Assembly (NCBI RefSeq): GCF_900536025.1
Contig: NZ_UNOZ01000028.1
Span: 1 to 64,000 of the forward strand
Source of the DNA: Pseudomonas reidholzensis
GTDB taxonomy: Bacteria; Pseudomonadota; Gammaproteobacteria; Pseudomonadales; Pseudomonadaceae
DNA: 64,000 nucleotides
Direction of reading: 5' to 3'
Below, piece by piece: positions 53,414 through 63,518 of this stretch (the stretch's first letter is position 1; each line of letters starts with the position of its first letter). The notes under the pieces are model-generated. The model saw nothing but the letters and a program-made list of their open reading frames with translations, made no database searches and was not told where the DNA came from. Made by a program: the position numbers and the translations under genes.

Positions 53414-54610
53414 TTAGCGGTCGGGGCTGTCAATGGTCAGGTGCTGGGTCGCCTGGGTGCGGCTGCTCAACGGCTTGCCCTGGCCGATCCATTCACCCTG
53501 GGTCGGCTGGCCTGCGCGTGAGACCCGTGCAACCAGTTGGACTTCACTGAAATCGGACAGTTTCATCTGCGCCATCATCGCATCGGCATCGGACAACTCG
53601 ACTTCGATCGGCAACTGGCCGGCCGTCACCCGCTTGGCCGCCAGCGGCATTGGCGGGCCACTGCTGGCGCGGGCGAAAATGAACACCGTGTCACCGGGCT
53701 GGACCTTGTCCTTGAGCGCTGCGGCAAGCTCTACCCGAACCTTCAGGCGGACCGCCAGCGGCGTGCTCTGCGGCGTGCTGCCCGCTGCCCCTTGAAGCTT
53801 CTCGGCAGCGCGGTCGATACCGCCCTGCAGCGCCGCGCGCGAGGCATCACCTTCGGGCAACTGGGCCAGCAGCCGCTGCCAGTAGTCGATCGCCTCCTGG
53901 TAACGCTCGCCCTCGAACGCCGCGATGCCGCGCAGGCCCAGGCTGGTGACCTCGTTCGGATCGGCCTTGAGCGCCTCGTCGGTGAGCCCCTGGACCTGCC
54001 CGTTCCACTGTTTGTCGGCGGCAAAGTACAAGGCCTGGGCCCACTGGCCGAGCAGCTCGGGTTGACGCCCGGCCAGGGCCACGGCGCGCTCGAAGATCTT
54101 GGCCGCATCTGCCGGGCGCTGGTCGGCCATGTAGGCGCGGCCGAGGAAGTACAGGCCCTCGGCAGAATCCGGCTGAGCCTGCACGGCACGCTCCAGGCGC
54201 GCGGTCATCTCTTGCATGGACTTCGGTGCCTCGGCGAACTCACGGGTCAGCTCGACCTTGTCGGCGGCGCCAAAATGCAGGTACATGCCCAGCCCCAGCA
54301 CCGGCACCAACAGCGCCGCCAGCAGCGGCAAGGCCTTGCCCAGGTGGCCCTGACGCGGCGCCTCGGCACCTTCGGTATCGGCCAGCAGTTCGCGCGCCGC
54401 TTCATCGCGGCCGTTGGCCAACTGCCCGGCATCGAGCACACCGGCGGCCTGTTGCGCCGCCAGCTCGGCGACACGCTCCTGATACAGCGCGACGTTGAGG
54501 GCGGTACGGTCTTCTTCCTGCTGGCGGCCACGGCCGCGCAGGATCGGGATCAGCAGAAAGCCGAGGGCGGCGAGCAGCAGCAGGCCCGCGCCAAGCCAGA
54601 ATTCAGTCAT
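53414..54610 (-). CDS. ccmI: cytochrome c maturation protein CcmI
   Basis: A 398-aa apocytochrome chaperone. Two N-terminal membrane helices ([19 protein letters not shown] and [16 protein letters not shown]) frame a cytoplasmic loop. A periplasmic TPR region follows ([28 protein letters not shown]), and the protein ends with a beta-rich domain. It holds apocytochrome c for heme attachment by CcmFH. The start overlaps the end of ccmH by 8 nt. Confidence 0.94.
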   Translation of the reverse strand: MTEFWLGAGLLLLAALGFLLIPILRGRGRQQEEDRTALNVALYQERVAELAAQQAAGVLDAGQLANGRDEAARELLADTEGAEAPRQGHLGKALPLLAALLVPVLGLGMYLHFGAADKVELTREFAEAPKSMQEMTARLERAVQAQPDSAEGLYFLGRAYMADQRPADAAKIFERAVALAGRQPELLGQWAQALYFAADKQWNGQVQGLTDEALKADPNEVTSLGLRGIAAFEGERYQEAIDYWQRLLAQLPEGDASRAALQGGIDRAAEKLQGAAGSTPQSTPLAVRLKVRVELAAALKDKVQPGDTVFIFARASSGPPMPLAAKRVTAGQLPIEVELSDADAMMAQMKLSDFSEVQLVARVSRAGQPTQGEWIGQGKPLSSRTQATQHLTIDSPDR

Positions 54611-55079
54611 GGGTGTGTTCTTTATCCAGCAGTTTGGCGAGACGCTCGCGTTGTTCGGCGGTCAGCTCCTCGGAGCCACCCGCCACCGGGCCGCGCCGCC
54701 GACGGACGATCACCGCCAGCACCACGAAGCCGCCCACCAGGAGGATCCCCGGGCCAAACCAGAGCAGCCAGGTACGCCCGCTCAACGCAGGCTTGTAGCG
54801 CACGAAGTCGCCGTAGCGATCGACCATGAAATCGACGATCTGCTGATTGTTCTTGCCCTCGCCGAGCATGCGGAAGATCTCTCGGCGCAAGTCTGCGGCA
54901 ATCGGCGCGTTGGAATCGGCGATGTCCTGGTTCTGGCACTTCGGGCAGCGCAGTTCCTTGGTCAGTTGCTGATAGCGCTCGCGCTCGGCGTCATCGCGAA
55001 ACTGATAGGTGTCGATCGCCGCCTGGGCCACGCCCGCCACGCTCAGGCCGAGCACCGCCGCCGCCAACCAGCGCCTCAT
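54603..55079 (-). CDS. ccmH: cytochrome c maturation protein CcmH
   Basis: A 158-aa periplasmic thioredoxin-like protein with a signal peptide (ending AQA) and the redox motif LRCPKCQN near residue 46. It reduces the cysteines of the apocytochrome CxxCH site before heme attachment. One C-terminal membrane helix ([15 protein letters not shown]) is followed by a short cytoplasmic tail. The ATG overlaps the ccmG stop by 4 nt. Confidence 0.95.
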   Translation of the reverse strand: MRRWLAAAVLGLSVAGVAQAAIDTYQFRDDAERERYQQLTKELRCPKCQNQDIADSNAPIAADLRREIFRMLGEGKNNQQIVDFMVDRYGDFVRYKPALSGRTWLLWFGPGILLVGGFVVLAVIVRRRRGPVAGGSEELTAEQRERLAKLLDKEHTHD

Positions 55080-55612
55080 GGCCTGGCCTCGTCGACCAGG
55101 CCCTGGTACAGCGGCGCCAACTGCTCGCGCCAGACGCTGGCGTCGACGATGCCCACGTGCTTGTAGCGGATGATGCCTTGGGCATCGATCAGGAAGGTTT
55201 CCGGCGCGCCATACACGCCCAGGTCCAGGCCCAGGGTGCCCTGCTCGTCGCGGATGTCCAGCTGATAGGGGTTGTGGAACTCGGCCAGCCATTTCAGCGC
55301 GGCGGCGTTGTCGTCCTTGTAGTTGATGCCGTGGATCACCACGCCCTGCTCGGCCAGCTGGTTCAGGTAGGGGTGCTCGACCTTGCACGAGGGGCACCAG
55401 GTGGCCCATACGTTGACCAACGCCGGGCGACCCAGCAAATCGGCCTGGGTCAGGCTTCTATCACCCTGCACCGAGGCCAGGGCGAACGCCGGGAACGGCT
55501 TGCCGATCATTGCCGAAGGCAGTTCCTCGGGCTTGAGGAACAGGCCCTTGTAGAGAAACACCGCCATCAGCAGAAACACCGCCAGTGGCAGCACCATGAT
55601 CCAACGCTTCAT
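55076..55612 (-). CDS. ccmG: thiol:disulfide interchange protein CcmG/DsbE
   Basis: A 178-aa membrane-anchored thioredoxin. The N-terminal anchor is WIMVLPLAVFLLMAVFLY and the active site WATWCPSCKVEHP lies near residue 80. It receives electrons from DsbD and passes them to CcmH. It overlaps ccmF and ccmH by 4 nt each. Confidence 0.95.
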   Translation of the reverse strand: MKRWIMVLPLAVFLLMAVFLYKGLFLKPEELPSAMIGKPFPAFALASVQGDRSLTQADLLGRPALVNVWATWCPSCKVEHPYLNQLAEQGVVIHGINYKDDNAAALKWLAEFHNPYQLDIRDEQGTLGLDLGVYGAPETFLIDAQGIIRYKHVGIVDASVWREQLAPLYQGLVDEARP

Positions 55613-57597
55613 GCAGTTGCTCCAGACACGCCCAGGACATCACGCACCCGGGTCTTGACCTTGACGCGGTAGCGCCGGTCGAACGCCGCCAGCAACCCGC
55701 CCAGGCCGGTCAGCAGACCGCCCAGCCAGATCCAGCGAACATACGGCTTGATGTGCACACGCACCGCCCAGGCACCGTTCTCCAGCGGTTCGCCAAGGGC
55801 GACATAGAGGTCACGGGTGAACCCGGCATCGATGCCGGCCTCGGTCATCATCGACTGCTGCACGGTGTACAGGCGCTTCTCGGGGTGCAGCACGCTGACT
55901 TCGCGGCCCTCCCGCGAGACGCGCACGGTGCCCTTGTCGGAAATGAAGTTCGGCCCCTCGAAGTGCTTGGCGCCCTCGAACAGGAAGTGATAACCGCCCA
56001 GCTCGACGGTTTCGCCCGGCGCCATGCGCAGGTCGCGCTCACTGCTGTTGTTGCTCGACAGCACCACGCCCAGGGCGCAGACCGCCAGCCCCAGGTGCGC
56101 CAATTGCATGCCCCAGTAGCTGCGTGAAAGCCCGCGCAGGCCCTTGCCCAGGCCTTTGTGGCGGGTCTTGTCGAGGATGTCGCGCACCCCCGCCAAGACC
56201 ACCCAGGCGGCCAGGGCGAAGGTCGCCAGGGCCGGCCAGTCGAAGTCGTCGGCGATCAGCCCGGCGACCGGCGCGAGGATCGCGCTGCCGATCAGCACCG
56301 GGGTCAGCATGCCGGCCAGCCATTTGCCGGGGGTGTCTTTCCAGCGCACCAGCACGCCGACCCCGAGCACCACCATCAGCAGCGCCATCAACGGCAGGAA
56401 CAACGCATCGAAGTACGGTGGGCCGACCGACAGCTTGGCCCCGGTGAGGGCATCGAGCACCAGCGGGTACAGCGTGCCGAGAAGGATCATCGACGCCGCC
56501 ACCACCAGCACCAGGTTATTCGCCAGCAGCAAGGTTTCCCGCGACCACAGGGCAAAGCCGACGTGGCTCTTGACCACCGGGGCACGCAAGGCGAACAGGG
56601 TCAGCGAGCCGCCGACCACGAACAGCAGGAAGATCAGGATGAACACACCGCGCGACGGGTCGGCGGCAAACGCGTGCACCGAGGTCAGCACCCCGGAACG
56701 AACCAGGAAGGTGCCCAGCAGGCTCAGCGAGAACGCCGCGATCGCCAGCAGCACGGTCCAGCTCTTGAACACCCCACGTTTCTCGGTGACGGCCAGCGAA
56801 TGGATCAGCGCGGTGCCGACCAGCCACGGCATGAACGAGGCGTTCTCGACCGGGTCCCAGAACCACCAGCCACCCCAGCCGAGCTCGTAATAGGCCCACC
56901 ACGAGCCGAGGGTGATACCGACGCCGAGGAACGCCCAGGCGACGATCGTCCACGGCCGCGACCAGCGCGCCCAGGCAGCGTCCAGGCGGCCGCCGAGCAA
57001 GGCCGCGATGGCGAAGGCGAAGGCCACCGAGAAGCCCACGTAACCCATGTAGAGCATCGGCGGGTGGACGATCAGGCCGAAATCCTGGAGCAACGGATTG
57101 AGGTCGCGGCCATCGGTCGGCACCTGCGGCAGCAGGCGCTGGAACGGGTTGGAGGTGACGATCAGGAACGACAGGAAGCCGACACTGATCATGCCCATCA
57201 CCGCCAGCACACGCGCCAGCATGACCTGCGGCAGTTGCCGGGAGAACACCGACACGGCGAAGGTCCAGCCACCGAGGATCAGCGCCCAGAGCAGCAGCGA
57301 GCCTTCATGGGCGCCCCACACGGCGCTGAACTTGTAGTACCAGGGCAAGGCGCTGTTGGAGTTGCTGGCGACGTAGGCGACCGAGAAGTTGTCGGTCATG
57401 AAGGCATGCGCCAGGCAACCGAAGGCAAACGCCAGGAAGGCGAACTGGCCCCACGCGGCCGGGCGCGCCAGGCTCATCCACAGGCTGTCGCCGCGCCAGG
57501 CGCCGAGCAGCGGCACGCTGGCCTGCACGGCGGCAAAGCAGATCGCCAGGATCATCGCCAACTGGCCCAGTTCGGGCACCATCAGGGCGGCATTCAT
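55609..57597 (-). CDS. ccmF: heme lyase CcmF
   Basis: A 662-aa membrane protein with about 15 helices. The WWD heme-handling motif [19 protein letters not shown] lies near residue 240, with further conserved His residues. With CcmH and CcmI it attaches heme from CcmE to apocytochromes. It overlaps ccmE by 4 nt. Confidence 0.96.
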   Translation of the reverse strand: MNAALMVPELGQLAMILAICFAAVQASVPLLGAWRGDSLWMSLARPAAWGQFAFLAFAFGCLAHAFMTDNFSVAYVASNSNSALPWYYKFSAVWGAHEGSLLLWALILGGWTFAVSVFSRQLPQVMLARVLAVMGMISVGFLSFLIVTSNPFQRLLPQVPTDGRDLNPLLQDFGLIVHPPMLYMGYVGFSVAFAFAIAALLGGRLDAAWARWSRPWTIVAWAFLGVGITLGSWWAYYELGWGGWWFWDPVENASFMPWLVGTALIHSLAVTEKRGVFKSWTVLLAIAAFSLSLLGTFLVRSGVLTSVHAFAADPSRGVFILIFLLFVVGGSLTLFALRAPVVKSHVGFALWSRETLLLANNLVLVVAASMILLGTLYPLVLDALTGAKLSVGPPYFDALFLPLMALLMVVLGVGVLVRWKDTPGKWLAGMLTPVLIGSAILAPVAGLIADDFDWPALATFALAAWVVLAGVRDILDKTRHKGLGKGLRGLSRSYWGMQLAHLGLAVCALGVVLSSNNSSERDLRMAPGETVELGGYHFLFEGAKHFEGPNFISDKGTVRVSREGREVSVLHPEKRLYTVQQSMMTEAGIDAGFTRDLYVALGEPLENGAWAVRVHIKPYVRWIWLGGLLTGLGGLLAAFDRRYRVKVKTRVRDVLGVSGATA

Positions 57598-58055
57598 GGC
57601 GCTTTCCCCGCTTCAGTGGCCGCAGCGGCCTGGCCGCTCTCCTTGAGGGCCTTGGTCACTTCGGGTGGCATGTACTTCTCGTCGTGCTTGGCCAGCACTT
57701 CGTCGGCCACCACCACACCCTCGGCGTTGACCTTGCCCAGCGCGACGATGCCCTGCCCTTCGCGGAACAGGTCCGGGAGGATGCCGCGGTAGGTGATCGG
57801 CACCGACTTGTTGAAGTCGGTCACCACGAAGCGCACGTCGAGCGAGTCGGACGAGCGCTGCACCGAGCCCTTCTCGACCATGCCACCGGCGCGGATGCGG
57901 GTGTCCAGCGGCGCCTCGCCGTTGGCGATCTGGGTCGGTGTGTAGAACAGGTTGATGTTCTGCTGCAGGGCGCTCAGGGCGAAGCCGACGGCGACGGCGA
58001 CACCGACCAGCAGGCCGACGATGAGCAACAGGCGTTTCTTGCGCTGCGGATTCAC
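57594..58055 (-). CDS. ccmE: heme chaperone CcmE
   Basis: A 153-aa protein with an N-terminal membrane anchor ([20 protein letters not shown]) and a periplasmic OB-fold. The heme-binding histidine is in [11 protein letters not shown] near residue 127. It carries heme from CcmC to CcmF. The start is the GTG at 58055 (VNPQRKKR), which overlaps the ccmD stop; the longer upstream frame is not conserved. Confidence 0.94.
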   Translation of the reverse strand: MNPQRKKRLLLIVGLLVGVAVAVGFALSALQQNINLFYTPTQIANGEAPLDTRIRAGGMVEKGSVQRSSDSLDVRFVVTDFNKSVPITYRGILPDLFREGQGIVALGKVNAEGVVVADEVLAKHDEKYMPPEVTKALKESGQAAAATEAGKAP

Positions 58056-58228
58056 TGGTTGTTCTCCCGGCGCAGACGGCGCGCCTCTTCTTGCAGGTAG
58101 CGACGTCGGGCCAGCAAGGGCGACGCGACGTTGAGGGCGAGCACCGCCAGGCAGATGCCATAGGCCGACCACACGTACAGGCCGTGATGGCCCATGGCGA
58201 GAAACTCGCTGAACGAGGCGAAACTCAT
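58052..58228 (-). CDS. ccmD: cytochrome c maturation protein CcmD
   Basis: A 58-aa single-span membrane protein ([20 protein letters not shown], then a hydrophobic helix and a basic tail). It releases holo-CcmE from the CcmABC complex. The ATG at 58228 overlaps the ccmC stop; the gene is short enough to be missed by size filters. Confidence 0.93.
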   Translation of the reverse strand: MSFASFSEFLAMGHHGLYVWSAYGICLAVLALNVASPLLARRRYLQEEARRLRRENNQ

Positions 58229-58992
58229 GGCGCGGCCCTCCGCCCCAGGCGGTTCAACACTTCTTCGCGGACCCAACTGGCGCGCGCTTCGCGCTTGAGC
58301 ACTTCAAGGCGCATGCGCAGGAGCAGCACCGCGCCAAAGAAGCAATAGAAGCCCAGCGCGGTGAGCAGCAGCGGCAGCCACATCTCGGCGGGCATCGCCG
58401 GCTTTTCGGTCAAGGTGAAGGTGGCGCCCTGGTGCAGGGTGTTCCACCACTCCACCGAGTACTTGATGATTGGAATGTTGATCACGCCGACGATCGCCAG
58501 CACCGCGCAGGCCTTGGCCGAACTGTCGCGATTACTGATGGCCCGGCCCAGGGCAATGATCCCGAAGTACAGGAACAGCAGGATCAGCATCGACGTCAGG
58601 CGAGCATCCCAGACCCACCAGCTGCCCCAGGTCGGCTTGCCCCAGATGGCCCCGGTCACCAGCGCCACCGCGGTCATCCAGGCACCGATGGGCGCCGCGC
58701 ACTGCAGCGCGACATCGGCGATCTTCATCTTCCACACCAGGCCGACCACCCCGGCCACCGCCAGCAGCACGTAGCACGACTGCGCCAGCATGGCCGCCGG
58801 CACGTGGATATAGATGATGCGGAAGCTGTTGCCCTGCTGGTAGTCCTCCGGCGCGAAGGCCAGGCCCCAGGTGATACCGACCGCCAGCAGAAGCACGGCG
58901 GCGACGGTCAGCCACGGCAGCAGGCGGCCGCTGATGGCATAGAACCATTTCGGCGAGCCGAGCTTGTGAAACCACGTCCAGCTTATTTTCAT
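58225..58992 (-). CDS. ccmC: heme transporter subunit CcmC
   Basis: A 255-aa membrane protein with six helices and the WWD motif [12 protein letters not shown] near residue 125. It delivers heme to CcmE. A 58-bp gap separates it from ccmB, the only sizeable gap in the operon. Confidence 0.95.
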   Translation of the reverse strand: MKISWTWFHKLGSPKWFYAISGRLLPWLTVAAVLLLAVGITWGLAFAPEDYQQGNSFRIIYIHVPAAMLAQSCYVLLAVAGVVGLVWKMKIADVALQCAAPIGAWMTAVALVTGAIWGKPTWGSWWVWDARLTSMLILLFLYFGIIALGRAISNRDSSAKACAVLAIVGVINIPIIKYSVEWWNTLHQGATFTLTEKPAMPAEMWLPLLLTALGFYCFFGAVLLLRMRLEVLKREARASWVREEVLNRLGRRAAP

Positions 58993-59050
58993 CAGGGTGC
59001 ATCCGGTATTGTCTGGGCTTTGGGCGGTTGCGCCGCAGGCCCAGATCTCG

Positions 59051-59719
59051 TTATTCGCCGACGCTGATCTTCAGGCCGGCCGCTATCGCAAAGGGTGCCA
59101 AGGTCACCGCCAGGGCGGCCAGGCTGGCCAGCCACAGCAAGTGGCCGGTCGCCGGCATATTCTGCAACGCCGCTTGCAAGGCGCCACTGCCCAGGATCAA
59201 TACTGGGATATACAGCGGCAGGATCAGTAACGCCAGCAGCAAGCCACCGCGCTTGAGGCCGACCGTGAGCGCCGCACCGACCGCACCGAGCAGGCTCAAC
59301 ACGGGTGTACCGAGCAGCAGCGAGGCCAGCAGCACCGGCAGGCAGCTGCTCGGCAGGCCAAGCATCAGCGCCAACAGAGGCGCCAACAATACCAGCGCCA
59401 GCCCGGAAAAGATCCAGTGCGCCAGCACCTTGGCCAACACCAGCAGCGCCAGCGGATGCGGCGACAGGACCCACTGTTCCAGCGAGCCATCCTCGAAATC
59501 ACTGCGAAACAGCCCTTCCAGTGACAACAGTACCGCCAGCAACGCAGCCACCCACACCAGGCCAGGCGACAAGGTTTGCAACAATTGGCTCTCGGGACCG
59601 ACCGCCAGCGGGAACAGCGCAACGACGATGGCGAAGAACACCAGCGGGTTGGCCAGCTCGGCTGGGCGGCGGAACAGCAAGCGAGCCTCACGGCGCAACA
59701 ACAGGACGAATACGCTCAT
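59051..59719 (-). CDS. ccmB: heme exporter membrane subunit CcmB
   Basis: A 222-aa inner membrane ABC permease with six helices ([21 protein letters not shown] at the start). With CcmA it energises release of heme-loaded CcmE. The ATG at 59719 overlaps the ccmA stop (ATGA). Confidence 0.94.
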   Translation of the reverse strand: MSVFVLLLRREARLLFRRPAELANPLVFFAIVVALFPLAVGPESQLLQTLSPGLVWVAALLAVLLSLEGLFRSDFEDGSLEQWVLSPHPLALLVLAKVLAHWIFSGLALVLLAPLLALMLGLPSSCLPVLLASLLLGTPVLSLLGAVGAALTVGLKRGGLLLALLILPLYIPVLILGSGALQAALQNMPATGHLLWLASLAALAVTLAPFAIAAGLKISVGE

Positions 59720-60348
59720 GCCGCCCATTGCCCCACGTTCAGCTCACGGTAACCGGACGGTTTGCACGCGAGGCTGTGGTGGGTGGTCAGCACCACCGTA
59801 CCGCCGGCTTCGCAGTGCGCGGCGAGGTGCGCCTCGAGCTGCGCCACGCCCTGCTTGTCGAGGGCGGTGAACGGTTCGTCGAGGATCCACAGCGGCGGGC
59901 TGTCCAGGTACAGCCGGGCCAGGGCGACGCGGCGCTGCTGGCCGGCCGACAGGGTATGGCAAGGAACGTCTTCGAAACCGCGCAGGCCGACCGCTGCCAG
60001 CGCCTGCCAGATCGCCTCCGGGGTGGCTGGCCGGTGCAGGGCGCAGAGCCAGGCGAGGTTCTCTTCAGCACTGAGCAGGTCCTTGATGCCGGCGGCATGG
60101 CCGATCCACAACAGGATGCTGGCCAGGGCGTGGCGCTGCTCGCCGAGCGGCTGGCCATTGAGGAGGATCTGCCCGGCGGTGGGCTGCATCAGCCCCGCCA
60201 GCAGGCGCAACAGGCTGGTCTTGCCGCTGCCATTGGGGCCGCTGACCTGCAGCATGTCGCCGGGGCGCAGCTGAAAGTCCAGGTGCTCGAAGAGCAGCCG
60301 CCAGTCGCGTTCGCAGGCCAGGCCAGTGGCTTGAAGGTCGAGGGTCAC
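59716..60348 (-). CDS. ccmA: heme exporter ATP-binding subunit CcmA
   Basis: A 210-aa ABC ATPase. Walker [11 protein letters not shown] near residue 40, signature [14 protein letters not shown] and Walker [13 protein letters not shown] are all visible. It is the first gene of ccmABCDEFGHI and starts with GTG. Confidence 0.95.
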   Translation of the reverse strand: MTLDLQATGLACERDWRLLFEHLDFQLRPGDMLQVSGPNGSGKTSLLRLLAGLMQPTAGQILLNGQPLGEQRHALASILLWIGHAAGIKDLLSAEENLAWLCALHRPATPEAIWQALAAVGLRGFEDVPCHTLSAGQQRRVALARLYLDSPPLWILDEPFTALDKQGVAQLEAHLAAHCEAGGTVVLTTHHSLACKPSGYRELNVGQWAA

Positions 60349-60518
60349 GGTTTCGCCTTATGCTGTGTGAAGCCCGAGCTCGCTGTCGCGCTCGGCCATG
60401 TGTCTCAAGTCGCCCCCTGCCCTGCCGTTATACTGACCAGTGGCGGGCGGCGTGGCCGGCATTATTACACGCGGCGACTCGCTGCCAAGAGGGCTGGCCT
60501 CACAGGTTGTATACAATC
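60349..60518. other. divergent region ccmA / fliK
   Basis: A TATACT element (60429-60434) could be a -10 box reading toward fliK. A TTGTATACAA palindrome (60507-60516) sits where the fliK ribosome binding site should be. Confidence 0.5.
60507..60516. promoter_or_regulatory. TTGTATACAA palindrome at the fliK start
   Basis: Exact TTGTATACAA, two bases before the fliK ATG, where no Shine-Dalgarno sequence is visible. It is identical to the purine-gene operators. Confidence 0.5.
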
Positions 60519-62087
60519 ATGACTGAAATCAATAGTCTCGGCGCACAAACAGTGTTGCCGGCCCAAGCGGCCAAGGCGGCGATGACCGGCGAACTGCTGC
60601 GTCTGCTGCAACCGCAGCCCGGTTTGGTGGCGCCCGGCGAGGCCGTTCGCGCCGAAGTCGTGTCGCTCAAACAGCTCGGCCAGGACTTCCAGATGCTGCT
60701 GCGCCTGACCCTGGCCAACGGCAGCCAGACCCAGGTGCAGACCAGCGCCAGCCAGCCCTTTGCCCAAGGCAGCCAGCTGCTGGTCAGCCAGACCGACGGC
60801 AACCGCCTGGCGGTGATGGTCCAGCAGGCCAATGCCAGCAACGTCAGCACCCTGACCCGCCTCGACACCACCCAGATACCCCTCGGCACCCTGCTGCAAG
60901 GCAAGGTGCTGACCAGCCAGGCGCTGCCGCTCAACCCCGGCGAGGCGGCCAGCTTCCGCTCGCTGGTGAGCCTGCTCAACAGCAGCCAGGCCGGTGCGAC
61001 CTTGAGCATCGACAGCCCACGCCCGTTGCCGGTCGGCAGCCTGCTCAGCGCCCTGGTGCAGGGCGATCAGTCACTGCGCTTCGTGCCGCTGAGCGGTCGC
61101 CAGGAGCAATTGCTGGTTGGCCAGCAACTGGCGAGCCAGCAGGCCCGCCAAGCCTCCCTGCCCGGCGTGCTGAGCGCGCTGCAGCAACTGGCCAGCGCGC
61201 CCGAGGGCAACCGCGAGCTGCGCGCCAGCGCCGAACGCTTGCTCGCCAGCCTGCCGGATGCGCGCCAGCTCGGCGACCCCAAGACCGTGGCGTCGGCGCT
61301 GAACAACAGTGGCGTATTCCTCGAGGCGAAACTGCTCGGTGGGCTGGGCGCAGCCGTTGCACCAGATATCAAGGCGCAACTGCTCAGGCTGGTCGCCCAG
61401 GCGCTGCCGGGCGTGCCCGGCAATCCGCAGCTGAGCCCGGCGATCGCCGCCAATACCCTCGCCCAGGTGCTGCCGGGGATGGCGCGCAGTGCCTTGGGCA
61501 TGCTCGAGCGGGTCAGCCCACGCCTGCAACCGGGGACGTTCCCGCTGCCCTCGCGGTTGCTGCAGAGCCTGGAGCAGGAAGGCGACCTGCAGCAACTGCT
61601 GCGCCTGGCCGCAGCGGCGGTTTCGCGGTTGCAGAGCCATGCCCTGTCGAGCCTGCAACAGACCGGCACGCTGGAGAACGGCAACCTGCAGACCACCTGG
61701 CAGACCGAGATACCGGTGCGCCACGGCCAGGAGTTCATCCCGCTACAGGCCAAGTTGCAACGCGAAGACACTCCACAGCAGCAAGCCGACCCGCAGCGCG
61801 AGCAGCGTGATCCGCTGGAGTCGCTGTGGCGCATCGAGCTGGCCTTCGACCTGCCGCCGCTGGGGCCGTTGCAGGTTCAGGCGCAACTGATCCAGGGCCG
61901 TCTGTCTGGCCAGTTGTGGGCAGAGATACCAGAGACTGCGCGGCTGATCGACAGCCAACTGGGCAGCCTGCGCGCACGCTTGCTCGACCGCGGCCTGGAC
62001 GTGGGTGACCTGGAGTGCCACCCGGGCACCCCGCCGCAGGGCCCGAGAACCCGACTGGAGCAACGCTGGGTGGATGAGACCGCATGA
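60519..62087 (+). CDS. fliK: flagellar hook-length control protein FliK
   Basis: A 522-aa secreted ruler protein. A long Gln/Leu/Ser/Ala-rich N-terminal part precedes a C-terminal Flg_hook domain from about residue 425 (WRIELAFDLPPLGPLQVQAQL, LSGQLWAEIP, LRARLLDRGLDVGDL). It switches export from hook to filament substrates. The ATG at 60519 lies right after the TTGTATACAA palindrome. The stop overlaps the flhB-like start (ATGA), as is usual for this pair. Confidence 0.88.
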   Translation: MTEINSLGAQTVLPAQAAKAAMTGELLRLLQPQPGLVAPGEAVRAEVVSLKQLGQDFQMLLRLTLANGSQTQVQTSASQPFAQGSQLLVSQTDGNRLAVMVQQANASNVSTLTRLDTTQIPLGTLLQGKVLTSQALPLNPGEAASFRSLVSLLNSSQAGATLSIDSPRPLPVGSLLSALVQGDQSLRFVPLSGRQEQLLVGQQLASQQARQASLPGVLSALQQLASAPEGNRELRASAERLLASLPDARQLGDPKTVASALNNSGVFLEAKLLGGLGAAVAPDIKAQLLRLVAQALPGVPGNPQLSPAIAANTLAQVLPGMARSALGMLERVSPRLQPGTFPLPSRLLQSLEQEGDLQQLLRLAAAAVSRLQSHALSSLQQTGTLENGNLQTTWQTEIPVRHGQEFIPLQAKLQREDTPQQQADPQREQRDPLESLWRIELAFDLPPLGPLQVQAQLIQGRLSGQLWAEIPETARLIDSQLGSLRARLLDRGLDVGDLECHPGTPPQGPRTRLEQRWVDETA

Positions 62088-62419
62088 GCAGCAAGCAACC
62101 GCGTCAGGCCATTGCCCTGAGCTACGACGGCCAGCAGGCGCCGACCTTGAGTGCCAAGGGTGATGATGAACTGGCCGAGGCGATCCTTGCGCTGGCGCGC
62201 GAGCATGAAGTGCCGATCTACGAGAATGCCGAACTGGTGAGCCTGCTGGCGCGCCTGGAGCTTGGGGAGCAGATCCCCGAGGCGTTGTACCTGACCATTG
62301 CCGAGATCATCGCCTTTGCCTGGCAGTTGCGCGGCAAGGCGCCGGTGGGGTTCAACGATGAACCCGCCCCGGCGCGGGACATCACGCCTGAGGCGTTGCG
62401 GCTGCCGCGAGGGGGCTAG
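62084..62419 (+). CDS. FlhB C-terminal-like protein
   Basis: A 111-aa homologue of the cytoplasmic domain of the export switch FlhB (ALSYDGQQAPTLSAKGDDELAEAIL, HEVPIYENAELVSLL, IPEALYLTIAEIIAFAW). It lacks the membrane part and the NPTH cleavage site. Its coupling to fliK suggests a modulating role in flagellar export. Confidence 0.92.
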   Translation: MSSKQPRQAIALSYDGQQAPTLSAKGDDELAEAILALAREHEVPIYENAELVSLLARLELGEQIPEALYLTIAEIIAFAWQLRGKAPVGFNDEPAPARDITPEALRLPRGG

Positions 62420-62449
62420 AGGCAGCCAAGCAATGAGTCGCCTGTGCTG

Positions 62450-62551
62450 ACGCCTTCGCGGGGCAAGCCCGCTCCCACAGGATCTCTGCACGGCTCGAAT
62501 CTCGGGCCTGCCGCAGAACCTGTGGGAGCGGGCTTGCCCCGCGAAGGCGCC
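62450..62551. repeat. REP pair (inverted)
   Basis: CCTTCGCGGGGCAAGCCCGC and GGGAGCGGGCTTGCCCCGCG face each other between the converging flhB-like and DUF2802 genes. Confidence 0.85.
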
Positions 62552-62578
62552 GGCCCAGGCAACCGATTCCGTAAGCCG

Positions 62579-62971
62579 TTATCCGCGATGCAACTTGGTC
62601 ATCAACTGCGCCTCGGCCTGGGTCAACCCACACGTCTGCGTCAGCTCATCGACACTCGCCCCCATCCCCACCAGCTTCGCCGCCTGGGAAAAGGTCACAT
62701 CGTTCGGATCGCGCTGCTCAAGCTGCTGCAGCTTGTCCGGCAATGGCGCCACCACCGCACGCAGCTCGTGCAGCGCCTCACCCATGCGCACCGTGCCGTT
62801 CTGGTAATCGTCCAGACGCTTGGCCAGGTCCTTGATGCGTTGATCACGCACGGCATCGCCCTGAGCCTGCTGAGCCGCCAGCTCACGCTGGCGCTTGCTG
62901 TAGTTGAGAAACAACCACAGGCTCAGCGCCCAGAGCAGCGCCAGGAAGATGACAGCAACCTCGAAAATCAA
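62579..62971 (-). CDS. DUF2802 membrane protein
   Basis: A 130-aa protein with one N-terminal membrane helix (FEVAVIFLALLWALSLWLFL), a coiled-coil segment and a C-terminal DUF2802 domain (KLVGMGASVDELTQTCGLTQ). It follows cheW by 1 nt, as in other Pseudomonas chemotaxis clusters. The function is unknown. Confidence 0.9.
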   Translation of the reverse strand: MIFEVAVIFLALLWALSLWLFLNYSKRQRELAAQQAQGDAVRDQRIKDLAKRLDDYQNGTVRMGEALHELRAVVAPLPDKLQQLEQRDPNDVTFSQAAKLVGMGASVDELTQTCGLTQAEAQLMTKLHRG

Positions 62972-62972
62972 C

Positions 62973-63452
62973 TCAGATGTTCTCCAGCTCGGACCACTCT
63001 TCCTCGGTCATCATCTTGTCCAGCTCGACCAGGATCAACAGCTCGCCGTTCTTGTTGCACACGCCCTGGATGAACTTGGCCGACTCTTCGTTGCCCACGT
63101 TCGGCGCGGTCTCGATCTCCGACTGACGCAGGTAGACCACTTCGGCCACGCTGTCGACCAGGATGCCGACCACTTGCTTGTCGGCCTCGATGATGACGAT
63201 ACGGGTGTTGTCGGTAACCTCGGTCGGCACCAGGCCAAAACGCTGGCGGGTGTCGATCACGGTCACCACGTTACCGCGCAGGTTGATGATGCCCAGCACG
63301 TAGCTCGGCGCACCCGGAACCGGAGCGATCTCGGTGTAACGCAGGACTTCCTGCACCTGCATGACGTTGATGCCGTAGGACTCGTTGTCCAGACGGAAGG
63401 TTACCCATTGCAGGATCGGATCTTCGGAACCTTGTGCGGACGACTTTTTCAT
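62973..63452 (-). CDS. cheW: chemotaxis coupling protein CheW
   Basis: A 159-aa adaptor that links chemoreceptors to the CheA kinase. The CheW domain covers nearly the whole protein (WVTFRLDNESYGINVMQVQEVL, LGIINLRGNVVTVIDTRQRFGL, GILVDSVAEVV, LLILVELDKMM). The ATG at 63452 is chosen over one five codons upstream. It lies downstream of a second CheW-domain gene. Confidence 0.96.
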   Translation of the reverse strand: MKKSSAQGSEDPILQWVTFRLDNESYGINVMQVQEVLRYTEIAPVPGAPSYVLGIINLRGNVVTVIDTRQRFGLVPTEVTDNTRIVIIEADKQVVGILVDSVAEVVYLRQSEIETAPNVGNEESAKFIQGVCNKNGELLILVELDKMMTEEEWSELENI

Positions 63453-63518
63453 TCCCCTACCCCTCAAAATCCGCCATCGGCGGTGTGCTCGGTCTGGCCG
63501 CCGCAGCAGCGGCCTGAA

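Noticed and set aside
58993-59050. Possible small gene between ccmB and ccmC
   Set aside because: The 58-bp gap is too short for a gene and shows only a weak hairpin.
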